Below are positions 23,701-36,665 of a DNA stretch of 64,000 bases, piece after piece. Within the stretch, counting starts at the first letter, position 1, and the number at the start of each line of letters is the position of its first letter. The notes below the pieces were generated by a model, which saw only the letters and a list, made by a program, of their open reading frames with translations, made no database searches and was not told where the DNA came from. Position numbers and translations under genes: made by a program. Origin of the DNA: Leptodactylus fallax (Eukaryota > Chordata > Amphibia > Anura > Leptodactylidae); NCBI GenBank assembly GCA_947044405.1, contig CAMRHE010000133.1, positions 3,488,501 to 3,552,500 of the forward strand, given 5' to 3'.

Positions 23701-24880
23701 TCTTGGGGAACATGCATCTAGTTTGTGAGCAAAATTTCCCTGATAGTTTGCTACAGTGTATCAGTCTGGAGTCTGAGAGCTCAAAGACCATTGTCTAGTC
23801 TGGATGCAATTGTACCAAACTCAGCTGTGAGAAGTCTTGGGTCTGGTGGTTTTTAGCTTTTGTGTAGGATGAATGTTCTAAGAAGTTGCTAAAAAAAATT
23901 TGCTAAATTTATCAAAATGTTACAAATTGTGTGCAACTTCCTAGCTATGTTAGGCACGATTCTCTTCCATCAGACTCCCGAGAACAGCTGAGCAAGTATC
24001 CATGCTGGGAGTTGTAGTTTCCCGACACCTGGAGTACCCTGATCTAACGTGTATGGTCAGCGATGAATGTCTACCCTTCCCCCTACAAATACTTTGTATC
24101 AGTTCTTTGCAGCAGCGATTCCCTCCTCCCCCCAGACTCCATCAGGTCTTTGATGTACGTTGTCAGGCAGTGTATTAGACCTCCTTCGACCTGTCAGAGG
24201 AATAAATCTGATTGTGTTCTCCCTCAAGGATTCTTTGATGGTTTGATCAATGTCAACTTTGAGAAAATGAGAAGTTTGCCCTTATAGAAAACCCGTTGAG
24301 AGACATCATCCCAAATTATATCTGCAGGCTGTTCGGGAGTGCGCCCATTATTAGTGATTTGTACGACTTGGACAGATGCAAACACATAACCAGCGAAAAA
24401 CAATCCTCTCCTACAGAGAGTAGACAAGTGTGAGAGGTCCATGTAATCCTCCCCATACCCTTCTATAGGGTCCATGTACGGCAATCACCAGGGTCAGAAT
24501 TATGGCGGAACACTGGGTGACATCTTATATGAACCTACAAGGACTGTCACCCAGCTTGTCTACACTTCTGATCATTTCCTTTTCACTTGAATTTATCACG
24601 GCCACTACAGAACTGATATTATAATGTACAAAAATTAAAACTTTTTACCATTTCATAAAAAAGGACTTCTACGACTTGACAAATTTACCAAAATTTTGGC
24701 CAATAACTGGAATAAATTATAGCTCAAAATTCATACCAGCTACTCCCTGGTGTTGATTTGTCAAGCAGGAAATGTTACTGAAAGCAGGGGAAACCATGCA
24801 ATGGCGGCCATATTGGTTGAAACATATTAATTGTATGTGAATTGGACCAAACCATGTAGGCTGAAGTGGGGCAGATGGTA
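23701..24880. other. Mostly unassigned; short dispersed repeat at 23960-24060
   Basis: 23960-24060 contains catgctgggagttgtagttt, a phrase I associate with a widespread vertebrate/frog dispersed repeat. The rest shows nothing recognised. Confidence 0.4.
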
Positions 24881-24889
24881 CAACTCTTG

Positions 24890-25000
24890 ACTAGAGATAA
24901 GCGAAACGATTCCTAACCAGCCGGGTTTTCTACAAAACTGGTGGGTGAACCTCAGAAATGTTTGCGAAATGAATCTTGCGAGGTTCATCTATCCCTACTC
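24890..25000. mobile_element. Short palindromic remnant
   Basis: Left ctagagataagcgaaacg and right gttcatctatccctactc are imperfect inverted ends. About 110 bp, related in style to the agagatgggcgaa family. Confidence 0.45.
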
Positions 25001-26164
25001 TTGACTGAGGTTGTTCTAGTTAGGAGGAGGAGATGGTCAGCCATTGTCCTACTCACTTTTTGGAACCAGTGTGTGACAGACAATATGATCATGATCATTT
25101 TGGGCGAACCTCATAGCTATAATACAAGCTATGAGCCTCAGACCAGGTTGGACACCTTTTTAGAATCTTCGCTCTGGGCATATGAGGTATTTTTGAGTTT
25201 TGTGGAAGAATTAGGAATTAGACTCTCATGCATGATAGAGCATCATTAGGTCTCCCTGCGGCTCCTTCACCAATGTGAATGGTGTTGCAATGCAACCTCC
25301 AGGGTGCTGAAACTGCAACCTTAAAAATCCACCAGTGCTCAATCTTTTTGTGACTAGAAGTTGCCTTTGCGGCCAAGGACACTGTGTAACACAAGCCTTA
25401 GAGCAGATTTTTTTTTGTTGAGGACACACTTACTGACCCTAGGGAGGACCATCACCCGGCCTCAGCTCCAGCCAAGTGGTTACCAAGACTTCACTTCCAT
25501 TTCAAGGACTATTTGCTATTTGTTGTTACTCACCTTGCTTTAAGTAAACTGTGAGTTGTTACACGAATCAACATTGTCTCCTCTATCCTGCACTACCATC
25601 AAGGACACTCCGACCACCATCAGGCTCAGGAAGGATTACTACAGGGAAGTGCCCTAGGGGATACTAACTACCATTATCCCCCGCAATAGAGGTCCTCAGT
25701 GCACCAACCCTGAGGTGTGCCCCAGTGAGGCCAACCTCGCTGACTGATTTCTACTCCCTGCCTTCCTCCACTGGGTTGCTGAAGATATATATATGAAAAA
25801 AACTACATTTTGAGACTAAAATAGTCTGACCATCTGATGAGCTGTGTTTTTATCAAACCCATGGAATTATGGGTGATATGGAAATTAAATTGATATCAAT
25901 TTCAGAGCTGCAGGTTGCAGAATATCCACAAGAAGGACCTGAAAGTAACTGAGATAATATGTGATAAAGCGAAATTAAAGGGATGCGGAGCGTGACCACA
26001 ACATGTGCTGTAATTAAATGCGGTGCTGAGGTTTAACTGTGAGGGCGTCAATCTGGAGGAATCCTCTCAGGTTTCATGGTGTGCATAGTTGCCATGCAGT
26101 ACTAGGGTCCTGGGTTTGACTTATATGGTCTCCTCATGTTTGCAGACCTCACAACTAATTCCCA
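25001..26164. other. Unassigned intronic sequence
   Basis: No recognisable element, gene or tandem repeat. Confidence 0.4.
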
Positions 26165-26560
26165 ACCATGTCCCTCTGTGCCCCCCACAGTATAACGACC
26201 CTTTAGTGGCCGTGACATGGTATCATGCTCCTTGTGGTCACCACACAATATAATATCCCTTTGTAGCCACTACAGTATAATTTCCCCCTCAATGTGGTCC
26301 CCGCAGTATAATGCCCCCTTAATATAGCCCCCACAGTATAATGCCCCCTTAATATGGTCCCCACAGTATAGTGCCCCCTTAATATGGTCCCCACAGTATA
26401 ATGCCCCCTTAATATGGCCCCTACAGTATAGTGTCACCTTAATATGGTCCCTACAGTATAATGCCCCCTTAATATGGTCCCTAAAGTATAATGTCCTCCT
26501 TAATGCGACCTCACAGTATAATGTCCCCAAATATGACACCCACAGTATAATGCCCTGGCT
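26165..26560. repeat. 30-bp minisatellite (about 10-12 copies)
   Basis: Units follow cagtataatgcccccttaat then atggtcccca. The core six copies (26300-26480) are close to identical in length; the edges are degenerate. The minus-strand open frames across it are repeat by-products. Confidence 0.92.
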
Positions 26561-26639
26561 AATGTATAATGACCTGGATTAAAGACAAGGACCAATCCGA
26601 TGATCTAATATGTTGACCAGTCCACACACTGAATACATT

Positions 26640-26825
26640 ATGGTTAAAGAGAACTTCCAATTTCCTAAAGATCTTAAAAGTGTTATAAGGATTAAACATG
26701 GCGGCTTTCTTCCAGAAACAGTGCCAGCCCTGTCCATGGGTTGTGTCATTGAAGTTATTGGAGCTGCAATACCATTCACAACCTGAAGAGAGATGTGGCG
26801 CTATTTTTTTCTTAAGCCTTAAATT
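26640..26825. mobile_element. Palindromic element (cagtgcca / tggcgct family)
   Basis: aacatggcggctttcttcc, then cagaaacagtgccagccctg, ggttgtgt, a centre at ggagctgcaataccattcac, then gtggcgctattttttt. The two halves are imperfect inverses. Related to 9405-9560 and 38695-38905. Confidence 0.65.
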
Positions 26826-26830
26826 TTTTT

Positions 26831-27229
26831 ACTTCTATATAACCCATTTAATCTTTAATTTTTCCGTCATGTTCAAGTGGTTCTGTCCATCCAATGTCAG
26901 CCGACTGGATCCACGGCTACCCCCTAAGTGTTCTCATTTTCTTCACTCAACCCATCACTATGAGTAGAAGTAGAATCCTCTTTCCGTTGAATTCTTTCCG
27001 CCTTTTTTATTTACTTCATACTAATTAAAAGTCATTAAGATTTTAATCTCCGTGACCAGCTCCGTAACGCCGGCCGCACCTGTTCACGGCGAGAAAGTCA
27101 ATTACATGTTCTAATCCGTCCCCGGTTAGTCATACTCTGGAGCCGCCATCTCAAATCAATTCCTGCAGTTCCTCCCAAGCACTGATTAAAGGAAAATCTG
27201 CATCTTAGCGGCCTCCATAAGGGAACTTA
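26831..27229. other. Unassigned; possible conserved non-coding sequence
   Basis: 27000-27215 is non-repetitive, with homeodomain-like taattaaaa and gattttaatctcc motifs beside a GC-rich part (aacgccggccgcacc). No repeat signature. Conservation cannot be judged from one sequence. Confidence 0.3.
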
Positions 27230-27440
27230 AAGGGATTTTTCAGGTTCTTATCTATTGATGATCTATCCTTACAACTCATAAGACCACTAATGATCAGCTA
27301 CGTGTGAGCGCTGAATACTAAGCGCAGCGCCGTATATTGTATAGTGGCCGTGCTTGGTATTGCAGCTCAGCCCTATTCACTCAAATGCTGCTGCTACATC
27401 TCAAGCTCTCTGCTCGCCTTATCTATCTTATATGGTTGAG
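27230..27440. mobile_element. Eroded palindromic repeat fragment
   Basis: Starts aaagggatttttcaggtt, followed by gatgatctatcctta, then gcgccgtatattgtatagtg and ggtattgcagctcagccc. These are the signature blocks of the family at 45200-45400 and 50455-50610. Confidence 0.6.
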
Positions 27441-27960
27441 AACATCATTTCAAGGCTTACTTAAATTTTAAGTGTGCGCCGTACTCCTAATACCCTGGGG
27501 CATGTGCAGTAAACCAGGGAGTACTTGTCCTAGCTACATCCCCCGGCCTCAGATTATTATAGTCTGGGGCTCTTCATGAGCAATGATTTCCTGGATTCAC
27601 ATCAGTCAAACACAAAAAGTTTCGGGTGTGGATGAACCCAAAATTTTTCGAAAATTTGTAACAAACCCCCTTTTTTAGGAACTGGTTCACTCTCGTCTTT
27701 TATCAATGTGTTGTGTGAAAGACTTGCGGGCCCCCTTCCTCCACGGGCCCCGTAGTAAATCTCTACCCTGCCTCCATGGTAGGTACAGTACATCATTGAA
27801 CCTGATAGTATGCAATACGCTCCTAATCTCCCCCTAGTGGTGGCTACAGGCAGAACATTAATATTGAAATCTATGTCTATGCAGGGGATTTGGAGCTCTG
27901 TATAAGGAAACGTGAGCCATATTATGAAGGTATACTAAGACAAAAATAGACAAGCATTAA
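27441..27960. other. Unassigned intronic sequence
   Basis: Nothing recognised, apart from TTAA at 27957-27960, which is the target site of the following element. Confidence 0.4.
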
Positions 27961-28308
27961 AGGGGCTGTCTAATATTTGGAGCAACCTTAAAACAATAAC
28001 AAAGATGTCATACCTCTCCCTGACGCCCCGTTTTCCGGTCCAAACCCCTGTCAAGGCTCTCCGCTCCAGAATCCGATAGGCTCACATGACCGCTGAGACC
28101 TATCAGTATGTCAGAGATGTCACCGATCCCTCTCCAGCAGCCGCAGCCACGTGAGCATGGCGGTTTCTGGCATGGCAAAACCTGAAACGTGAGGGAAAGG
28201 GGACGGGGACCGGACAATGGATGGTCAGGGATAGGTGAGTATTTTTTTTGTTTGTCTTACTCCAACCTCGCCCACTCCTGAGGTTGCTCCAAGTCCTGGA
28301 CAATCCCT
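27961..28308. mobile_element. TTAA-type MITE (about 348 bp)
   Basis: The left end aggggctgtctaatatttgg and the inverted right end agggattgtccaggacttgg are followed by the shared agcaacc, making a TIR of about 27 bp. Flanks are TTAA on the left and TGAA on the right. No protein coded. Confidence 0.7.
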
Positions 28309-28312
28309 TGAA

Positions 28313-29173
28313 CTTGTCCAGTCAATAGTGATTGGTACACGCAACCAAACTACACAGATGCCCCCCCCCCCGGCCGAGCCCTGTCTATATAACTAGTTAT
28401 ACGTAACTAAACTTTAGCTCAGGGTTAAACAAGTGTGTATAATCCTTATAGACGCCATTATAATCTAATATTTCATGTTGTAATTGCCGGTGAGATATTT
28501 CCAAGCTATTACTGTAACGTATCATCTATGGCGAGACTCTAATGGGAGACTGAGCCTAAAACGCGTGGAGCCGACAGCGCTCAATACAAGCTGTGAAGTG
28601 AAAATGAGCAGGTGACCGTCAATCTTATCTCAGGGTGTCAGATCTGCAAATGCAATGTGATTACCGCATTCACACTGAATTAGTACCTTTGCCAATGAGG
28701 AACCGTAGGACGTGGCACCCGAAATAGTCAGCTGTCTGAAATATGACATTATCTCAGCACGAGGCGCTGCACCCTTTGCAGGCAGGAGGCGTTAGCCGCT
28801 CTCCTTAACATCACTTAAAGCCGAGCTGTTTTGCATGCCAGGGATGGAAAATATATTCTGTGTTTGATATTTTAACCCTTCGCTTTTCAGGTTATATTGG
28901 ATAGGGTTTCTTAAAATTAAGAAGATTTAGAATTGCTATTTTGGCAATGTAATTTGTAAATGACGAGCAAATATGCAAATGAGATGCAAAGGTAAAAGTA
29001 ATAGTATCAGTCTTCTAAGCAACCCTCAGGCGTCATGTACATGGCACAGCTTCTATAGGAGAGTACAGTGCAGTATAGAGGCACCATATGATGGCACTTC
29101 GCATACCATATAGGCTCCTTAAACTAAGACTTTTCTACAATTGTATCCACTCTAGACAACGCTCTGTAAGCTA
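28313..29173. other. Unique sequence, possible conserved non-coding element
   Basis: After a C-run at 28362-28371 the sequence to 28860 shows no repeat signature and has a balanced composition with several CpGs, unlike its repeat-derived neighbours. No ORF and no RNA recognised. Conservation is untested. Confidence 0.3.
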
Positions 29174-30787
<1,614 letters not shown>

Positions 30788-30841
30788 TAAATACATCATC
30801 AGCATACATTTCGCAACTGTCTTGATACATTGTTTCAATTA

Positions 30842-31697
30842 GAGATGGGCAAAACTCTCAGGATTTGTTTTGTTTCGGGTTTGGGTGGTTGGGGTTTCTT
30901 TCAGGTTGAACAACTTCGGTACAAACCGCACCTTAAAATTGCTTAAAACATAGTGTATAACACTGTCAGGGTTCCTAGGAATCTATCTATAAAACATAGT
31001 GTAGAACACTGTCAGGGCTCCTAAGAGCCTAACTATAAAACATACTGTAGAACACTGTCAGGGCTCCTAGGAACCTATCTATAAAACATAGTGTATAACA
31101 CTGTCAGGGCTCCTAGGAACCTATCTATAAAACATAGTGTATAACACTGTCAGGGCTCCTAGGAACCTATCTATAAAACATAGTGTATAACACTGTCAGG
31201 GCTCCTAGGAACCTATCTATAAAACATAGTGTAGAACACTGTCAGGGCTCCTAGGAACCTATCTATAAAACATAGTGTATGACACTGTCAGGGCTCCTAG
31301 GAACCTATCTATAAAACATAGTGTAGAACACTGTCAGGGCTCCTAGGTTCCTATCTAAAAAACATAGTGTAGAATACTATGTGATTGGGCCTCAGCAGAG
31401 GCATGGGCACACCAACCGTCATGGCGTTATAGCGCTTGGCACATGACTTCACCGAGAAGGCAGAAAGAGAGAGATGGACGCTGCGATGAGGCCCAAAAGA
31501 GGTAACGTAAGGTGAGTATAAATGTTTTTTTTTTTTTGTTACCTCCCCTGGGCCTCCATCTGAAGAGACCCCAGAATATACTGTAATAATTTCACTTCCC
31601 CTTCTATCCAAACAAGTTCGGACCAAAATGAATCAGAGGATCGCTTCGTCGGAACATGGGACAAAACTAATCTTCAGACGTTCGCCCATCTTTAATG
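30842..31697. mobile_element. Dispersed element, ends agagatgggc (copy 2), with internal minisatellite
   Basis: The left end agagatgggcaaaac and the inverted right end aaagatgggcgaacg are terminal repeats. The right half has aggtgagtataaatg, a T-run, cctcccctgggcctcca, aagagaccccagaat and aacaagttcggacc, as in copy 1 at 18771. The left half is occupied by a 46-bp tandem array. It inserted, or lies, about 55 bp after the Tc1 element. Confidence 0.75.
30945..31380. repeat. 46-bp minisatellite (about 9 copies)
   Basis: Units read aacatagtgtagaacactg, then tcagggctcctaggaacct, then atctataa. The commonest variant is gtataac or gtagaac. Each unit contains a cctagg palindrome. Units are highly similar, so the expansion is fairly recent. 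Confidence 0.95.
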
Positions 31698-31709
31698 AAG
31701 CCTCATATT

Positions 31710-31905
31710 GTCTAATTTGTTGCAGTATTTTGAGCCAAATGCCAGGAGTGATTTTAGCAGAAGGGAGAAGTATAAGAACTTCCTATATATTTCCCTGTCC
31801 TATTGAAGCCACTTTTGGCTTTGGCTCAAAAAAACTCAGCAAAATCTGCAACAAAAAATGCAACTTTTCTGCAACATGGAGCCTCAGCCTTATACTGCCT
31901 CTGTC
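31710..31905 (-). mobile_element. Dispersed repeat, aaggctgaggctcc family
   Basis: Read on the minus strand: aaggctgaggctccatgttg, ttgcagattttgctgag, gagccaaagccaaaagtgg, then actcctggcatttggctc. This resembles a common frog repeat from memory and is related to 23108-23376 at its left end. Confidence 0.6.
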
Positions 31906-32330
31906 TCTTTAAATAGCTTTACAGCTATGAGGCGCTTTGTGTCCGGAGCTTCACCACTGAATTATGGGGGCTGTATAAGGAGAGACATGGAAATTTTCAA
32001 TAGTCAAGTTTCTATGGAATCTAAAGTGATGCGTTTCTGCTACATTGTCACTTTTCCAGACCAGTGATTTCCAAGACTATTAATGGGATATGAGTAAGAA
32101 GTGTTTTGTGTGTATAATGCAATTTTACCTCATCTGGCAAATGAACGGTGTCATTGAATTTACCACCAGATAGATGTGTAATTGGATGAGGTCAGGAACA
32201 ATCCCCTCTGGCAAGAGCTCATATATTAAGAAATTGGTTGTATGTCGCAGGCAAGCGAAATTTCTGATGGTGTAATGGAAGAGGGGGTTATGACTAGACT
32301 CCTATCCTTCTCAGTTTTAAAGGCAGTTAA
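31906..32330. other. Unassigned intronic sequence
   Basis: No recognisable features. Confidence 0.4.
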
Positions 32331-32460
32331 AGGGGTTTTAGGTTTTTTTATATACTGATGACCTATCCATGGGACCCAATCGGTAGGGGTCTGACACCTG
32401 TAGCCCATACCCATCAGCTAATCCAGCTGCCTCCCTGCTGTGAACGGAGCCCGTACTCTC
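32331..32460. mobile_element. Left arm of a palindromic repeat
   Basis: aaaggggttttaggttttt, atactgatgacctatccatg, tcggtaggggtctgacac and atcagctaatccag follow the standard order of this family. The second half is missing, and the tandem repeat below starts directly after it. Confidence 0.6.
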
Positions 32461-33005
32461 CTAAACCGTAGGCAGGTATACAGTCTCACTTTAGCTGCAC
32501 TCCTTACTCCCACTTTCTCTTTTTAATACTTACTGTATCACTCTAAATGGATTTTTGGGTGCCTGAGGAGGATTCTGGACATTTGCCTCCTCCCCTCTGA
32601 CAACATATTTCTCTCAAACCGGCTGAGATAAGGAGATGTTAACATAATCTTCCTCCGTCCTCTTCCCCTCTCACAGCTTTCAGCATAACTGCAGCAGCAC
32701 ACCCCTCCTCTCCTTTCTTCCCTGTCTAGTATTTACTGTTTTACTTAAAACAGATTTTTAGGTCATTTGGGTGGTTTTTGGACATTTACAATCAAATGCC
32801 ATCCGTAAATAGGATTCTCTCACACAGGTTGAGCCAAAGAGATTGAAACATCTTGTACCCTCCGCCTTCCCTCTCACAACTTTCAGTCTCACTGCAGCTG
32901 CACATCCCTCCTACCCCCTTTACCCTGTCTAGTATTTACTATTTTACCCTACCATTTTAATTATTTTTTGGGTGATTTAGATGGTTTCTGGACATTTACA
33001 AAGCG
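32461..33005. repeat. Three tandem copies of about 208 bp
   Basis: The motifs ctcacagctttcag / ctcacaactttcag, ctgcagcagcac / ctgcagctgcac, ctgtctagtatttact and ggacattt recur at offsets of about 205 and 211. Copies are clearly diverged, so the array is old. Confidence 0.85.
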
Positions 33006-33332
33006 ATTTCACACTGGAAAAAAAGTATGCTACAGACTTCTTAAAGTCAGGAAGATGCCACCTACTTCTGATAGTATATATTATTCTACTGATTGATGCA
33101 AACATTATTTTGATAAGTGCATTTTATAGGGGTTGTACCAAGTTTTAAGTGCACTTTCCCGGGATTGTATCAAGATTTGTTCACGTGTTTGCTCTCATAG
33201 AGAATGAATGGAGCAGTGGAGCGCATGCTTGGCCTGCCACTCCATCAGGATAGGAGAACCAGACCACTGTTCTCGGGATTGGTGGTGTCCATGGGGATAA
33301 GGGATAGCGTCAAGATTTGGTATACAGCCTCT
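33006..33332. mobile_element. Eroded aggggttg-family fragment (33128-33320)
   Basis: Blocks aggggttgtaccaagtttta, agagaatgaatggag and aggataggagaacc match, in the same order, the elements near 4053-4757. The ends are unclear. Confidence 0.5.
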
Positions 33333-33336
33333 TTAA

Positions 33337-33582
33337 AGGGAACCGGTCAGAGGAATTTGGGAAACCAGAACACCCAAATGCCTGGCGCATGCGCAGGGAA
33401 TCCGAGGTGTACTTTCTCCGGCTTCATTGAACCACTGCGCAGGTGCCAGGTATGCAGGTACTGGGTCAGCATTTTTTTTAAATGCGGGCAGCTTTATAAC
33501 AGGGCTATTTTGGACACTGAAGCCCTGGACCATAAGGATCGGTGGGTGGTTTAGTGTCCCAATTCGCCCTGAGAGGTTCCCT
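33337..33582. mobile_element. TTAA-flanked MITE (246 bp)
   Basis: Perfect TTAA on both sides (33333-33336 and 33583-33586). The ends agggaaccggtcagagg and, inverted, agggaacctctcagggc form the TIR. The core has two gcgcaggt / gcatgcgc palindrome-like motifs. It carries no transposase, so piggyBac or Kolobok type is an inference from the TTAA target. Confidence 0.85.
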
Positions 33583-33586
33583 TTAA

Positions 33587-34257
33587 ATAGGTAGACAGGT
33601 AGAAAAGGATACAATATGGCTGCCTAAAGTGCGGAAACATCTTTGAAGAACGTTTTTGAAGAACATATCTATTAAGAACACGCACAAAGATTAAAGGTTT
33701 GCACATTTTGGAAATCCCTCCCGTTGCATGTTTTGGTGAAATACTATTAAATACGCCTTAAGCCTAAATGGATAGAGAGGCCGATAGTGGATGTCAGTAT
33801 GTCAGGCTACAGGGAAGCATTAAAGGAGAGTTTCACCAGCAGTCAGCATTTTGATTACTCTTATACCTAATCCAAATGGCCTAAAAGATGCAGCCAAGTG
33901 CAAAGTAGTAAAATCTGCTGATCGCAGGAAATTGTGCGGGGAAACCGTTAACTTTAAGTAAAACACCACAAGTCTACTTACATGAGAGGTAATTAACCTA
34001 CTGCCTAAGATAATACCCGCAGTCTATTAGGACTGTGCCGACCATGCAAATCCTATCAAAGCTCGCCGCCAACCTTTTCCTCCAGCAGCTAAAAGGACAG
34101 CGTTCAATAATTACAGGATCGTTCATGTGTTTACTTTTGTAAATGAGAAAGAAAAATATTTAATTATCTTATAATCTTCCCTTAAAATGTATTCTATGTC
34201 CATCACCAGTATAAAGTGTATATACAGAAGTAATCTACACCAAAAAGTTGAGTCTCT
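33587..34257. other. Unassigned intronic sequence
   Basis: Non-repetitive as far as I can see; taaaggagagtttcacc at 33820 may be an element end, but no partner was found. Confidence 0.4.
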
Positions 34258-34975
34258 TTGTACATACATTACATTACTTATCCTGTACTGATCCTGAGTT
34301 ACATCCTGTATTATACTCCAGAGCTGTGCTCACTATTCTGCTGGTGCAGTCACTGTGTACATACATTACATTACTTATCCTGTACTGATCCTGAGTTATA
34401 GCCTGTATTATACTCCAGAGCTGCACTCACTATTCTGCTGGTGCAGTCACTGTGTACATACATTACATTACTTATCCTGTACTGATCCTGAGTTATAGCC
34501 TGTATTATACTCCAGAGCTGCACTCACTATTCTGCTGGTGCAGTCACTGTGTACATACATTACATTACTTATCCTGTACTGATCCTGAGTTACATCCTGT
34601 ATTATACTCCAGAGCTGCACTCACTATTCTGCTGGTGCAGTCACTGTGTACATACATTACATTACTTATCCTGTACTGATCCTGAGTTACATCCTGTATT
34701 ATACTCCAGAGCTGCGCTCACTATTCTGCTGGTGCAGTCACTGTGTACATACATTACATTACTTATCCTGTACTGATCCTGAGTTACATCCTGTATTATA
34801 CTCCAGAGCTGCGCTCACTATTCTGCTGGTACAGTCACTGTGTACATACATTACATTACTTATCCTGTACTGATCCTGAGTTATATCCTGTATTATACTC
34901 CAGAGCTGCACTCACTATTCTGCTGGTGCAGTCACTGTGTACATACATTACATTACTTATCCTGTACTGATCCTG
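34258..34975. repeat. 97-bp satellite, array 2 (about 7.4 copies)
   Basis: Same unit and orientation as the array at 904. It starts within a unit (tgtacatacattac) and ends within a unit (tactgatcctg). Two neighbouring units share the ttatagcc variant, not seen in array 3. Confidence 0.97.
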
Positions 34976-35062
34976 CATTTTTACAACCTTACTACTTTTA
35001 CGACTACTGTCCCTTCAAGGTAATTTTTGTATGATATGAAATGTATGAAAATTCACAATATA
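34976..35062. other. Short spacer between satellite array 2 and the Tc1 element
   Basis: 87 bp with no recognised feature. It ends in the TA target dinucleotide. Confidence 0.5.
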
Positions 35063-36663
35063 CAGTGGGGAAAAAAAGTATTTAGTCAGCCACCAATTGT
35101 GCGAGTTCTCCCACTTAAAAAGATGAGGCCGGCCTGTAATTGTCATCATAGGTAGACCTCAACTATGAGAGACAAAATGAGAAAACATATCCAGAAAATC
35201 ACATTGTCTGATTTTTAAAGAATTGATTTGCAAATTATGGTGGAAAATAAGTATTTGGTCACCTACAAACAAGCAAGATTTCTGGCTCTCACAGACCTGT
35301 AACTTCTCCTTTAAGAGGCTCCTCTGTCCTCCACTCATTACCTGTAGTAATGGCTCCTGTTTGACCTTGTTATCAGTATAAAAGACACCTGTCCACAACC
35401 TCAGACAGTCACACTCCAAACTCCACTATGGTGAAGACCAAAGAGCTGTGGAAGGACCAGAAACAAAATGGTAGCCCTGCACCAGGCTGGGAAGACTGAA
35501 TCTGCAATAGGCAAGCAGCTTGGTGTGAAGAAATCACCTGTGGGAGCAATAATTAGAAAATGGAAGACATACAAGACCACTGATAATCTCCCTCCATCAG
35601 GGGCTCCACGCAAGATCTCACCCCGTGGGGTCAAAATGATCACAGGAACGGTGAGCAAAAATCCCAGAACCACACGGGGGGACCTAGTGACTGACCTGCA
35701 GAAAGCTGGGACTAACGTAACAAAGGCTACCGTCAGTAACACACTACGCCGCCAGGGACTCAGATCCTGCAGTGCCAGACGTGTCCCCCTGCTTAAGCCA
35801 GTACATATCCGGGCCCGTCTGAAGTCTGCTAGAGAGCATTTGGATGTTCCAGAAGAGTATTGGGAGAATGTCATATGGTCAGATGAAACCAAAGTAGAAC
35901 TGTTTGGTAGAAACACCACTCGTGGTGTTTGGAGGAGAGTGAATGCTGAGTTGCATCCAAAGAACACCATACCTACTGTGAAGCATGGGGGGTGGCAACA
36001 TCAGGCTTTGGGGCTGTTTCTCTACAAAGGGACCAGGACGACTGATCCGTGTACATGAAAGAATGAATGGGGCCATGTATCGTGAGATTTTGAGTGCAAA
36101 CCTCCTTCCATCAGCAAGGGCATTGAAGATGAAACGTGGCTGGGTCTTTCAGCATGACAATGATCCCATGCACACCGCCAGGGCAACAAAGGAGCGGCTT
36201 CGTAAGAAGCATTTCAAGGTCCTGGAGTGGCCTAGCCAGTCTCCAGATCTCAACCCCATAGAAAACCTTTGGAGGGAGTCGAAAGTCTGTTTTGCCCAGT
36301 GACAGCCCCAAAACATCCCTGCTCTAGAGGAGATCTGCATGGAGGAATGGGCCAACATACCAGCAGCAGTGTGTGCCAACCTTGTGAAGACTTACAGAAA
36401 ACGTTTGACCTCTGTCATTGCCAACAAAGGAAATATAACAAAGTATTGAGATGAACTTTTGTTATTGACCAAATACTTATTTTCCACCATAATTTGCAAA
36501 TAAATTCTTTAAAAATCAGACAATGTGATTTTCTGGATTTGTTTTCTCACTTTGTCTCTCATAGTTGAGGTCTACCTATGATGACAATTACAGGCCAGCC
36601 TCTTCTTTTCAAGTGGGAGAACTTACACAATTGGTGGCTGACTAAATACTTTTTTCCCCACTG
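35063..36663 (+). mobile_element. Second Tc1-like transposon, full length, different family
   Basis: 1601 bp, flanked by TA (35061-35062 and 36664-36665). Both ends begin cagtggggaaaaaa. The TIRs are about 200 bp long and differ at roughly ten positions plus one A-run length change, so this copy is older than the one at 29174. An internal repeat ggaaaataagtatttggtca ends each TIR, which is again an IR/DR layout. Both the TIR and transposase sequences are distinct from the first element. Confidence 0.96.
35428..36449 (+). pseudogene. Tc1-like transposase with two frameshifts and a stop
   Basis: The ATG at 35428 gives MVKTKELWKDQ, and then the frame breaks near 35450. A second frame carries VALHQAGKTESAIGKQLGVK, the helix-turn-helix part, and runs to [11 protein letters not shown] (first catalytic Asp at 35882). 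A second break near 35985 moves to a frame with [29 protein letters not shown] (second Asp) and NPIENLW (catalytic Glu). That frame meets TGA at 36300, probably a CGA-to-TGA change at a CpG, and then continues in frame to [19 protein letters not shown] and the natural stop at 36447. All three DDE residues survive, but the gene cannot make a full protein. Confidence 0.94.
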
Positions 36664-36665
36664 TA

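Noticed and set aside
26165..26560. Possible clustered regulatory sites in the 30-bp repeat
   Set aside because: No known binding motif in the unit; a plain minisatellite explains it.
35401..35970. Minus-strand frame of 189 codons
   Set aside because: Lies antisense to the transposase of the second Tc1-like element; a shadow frame.
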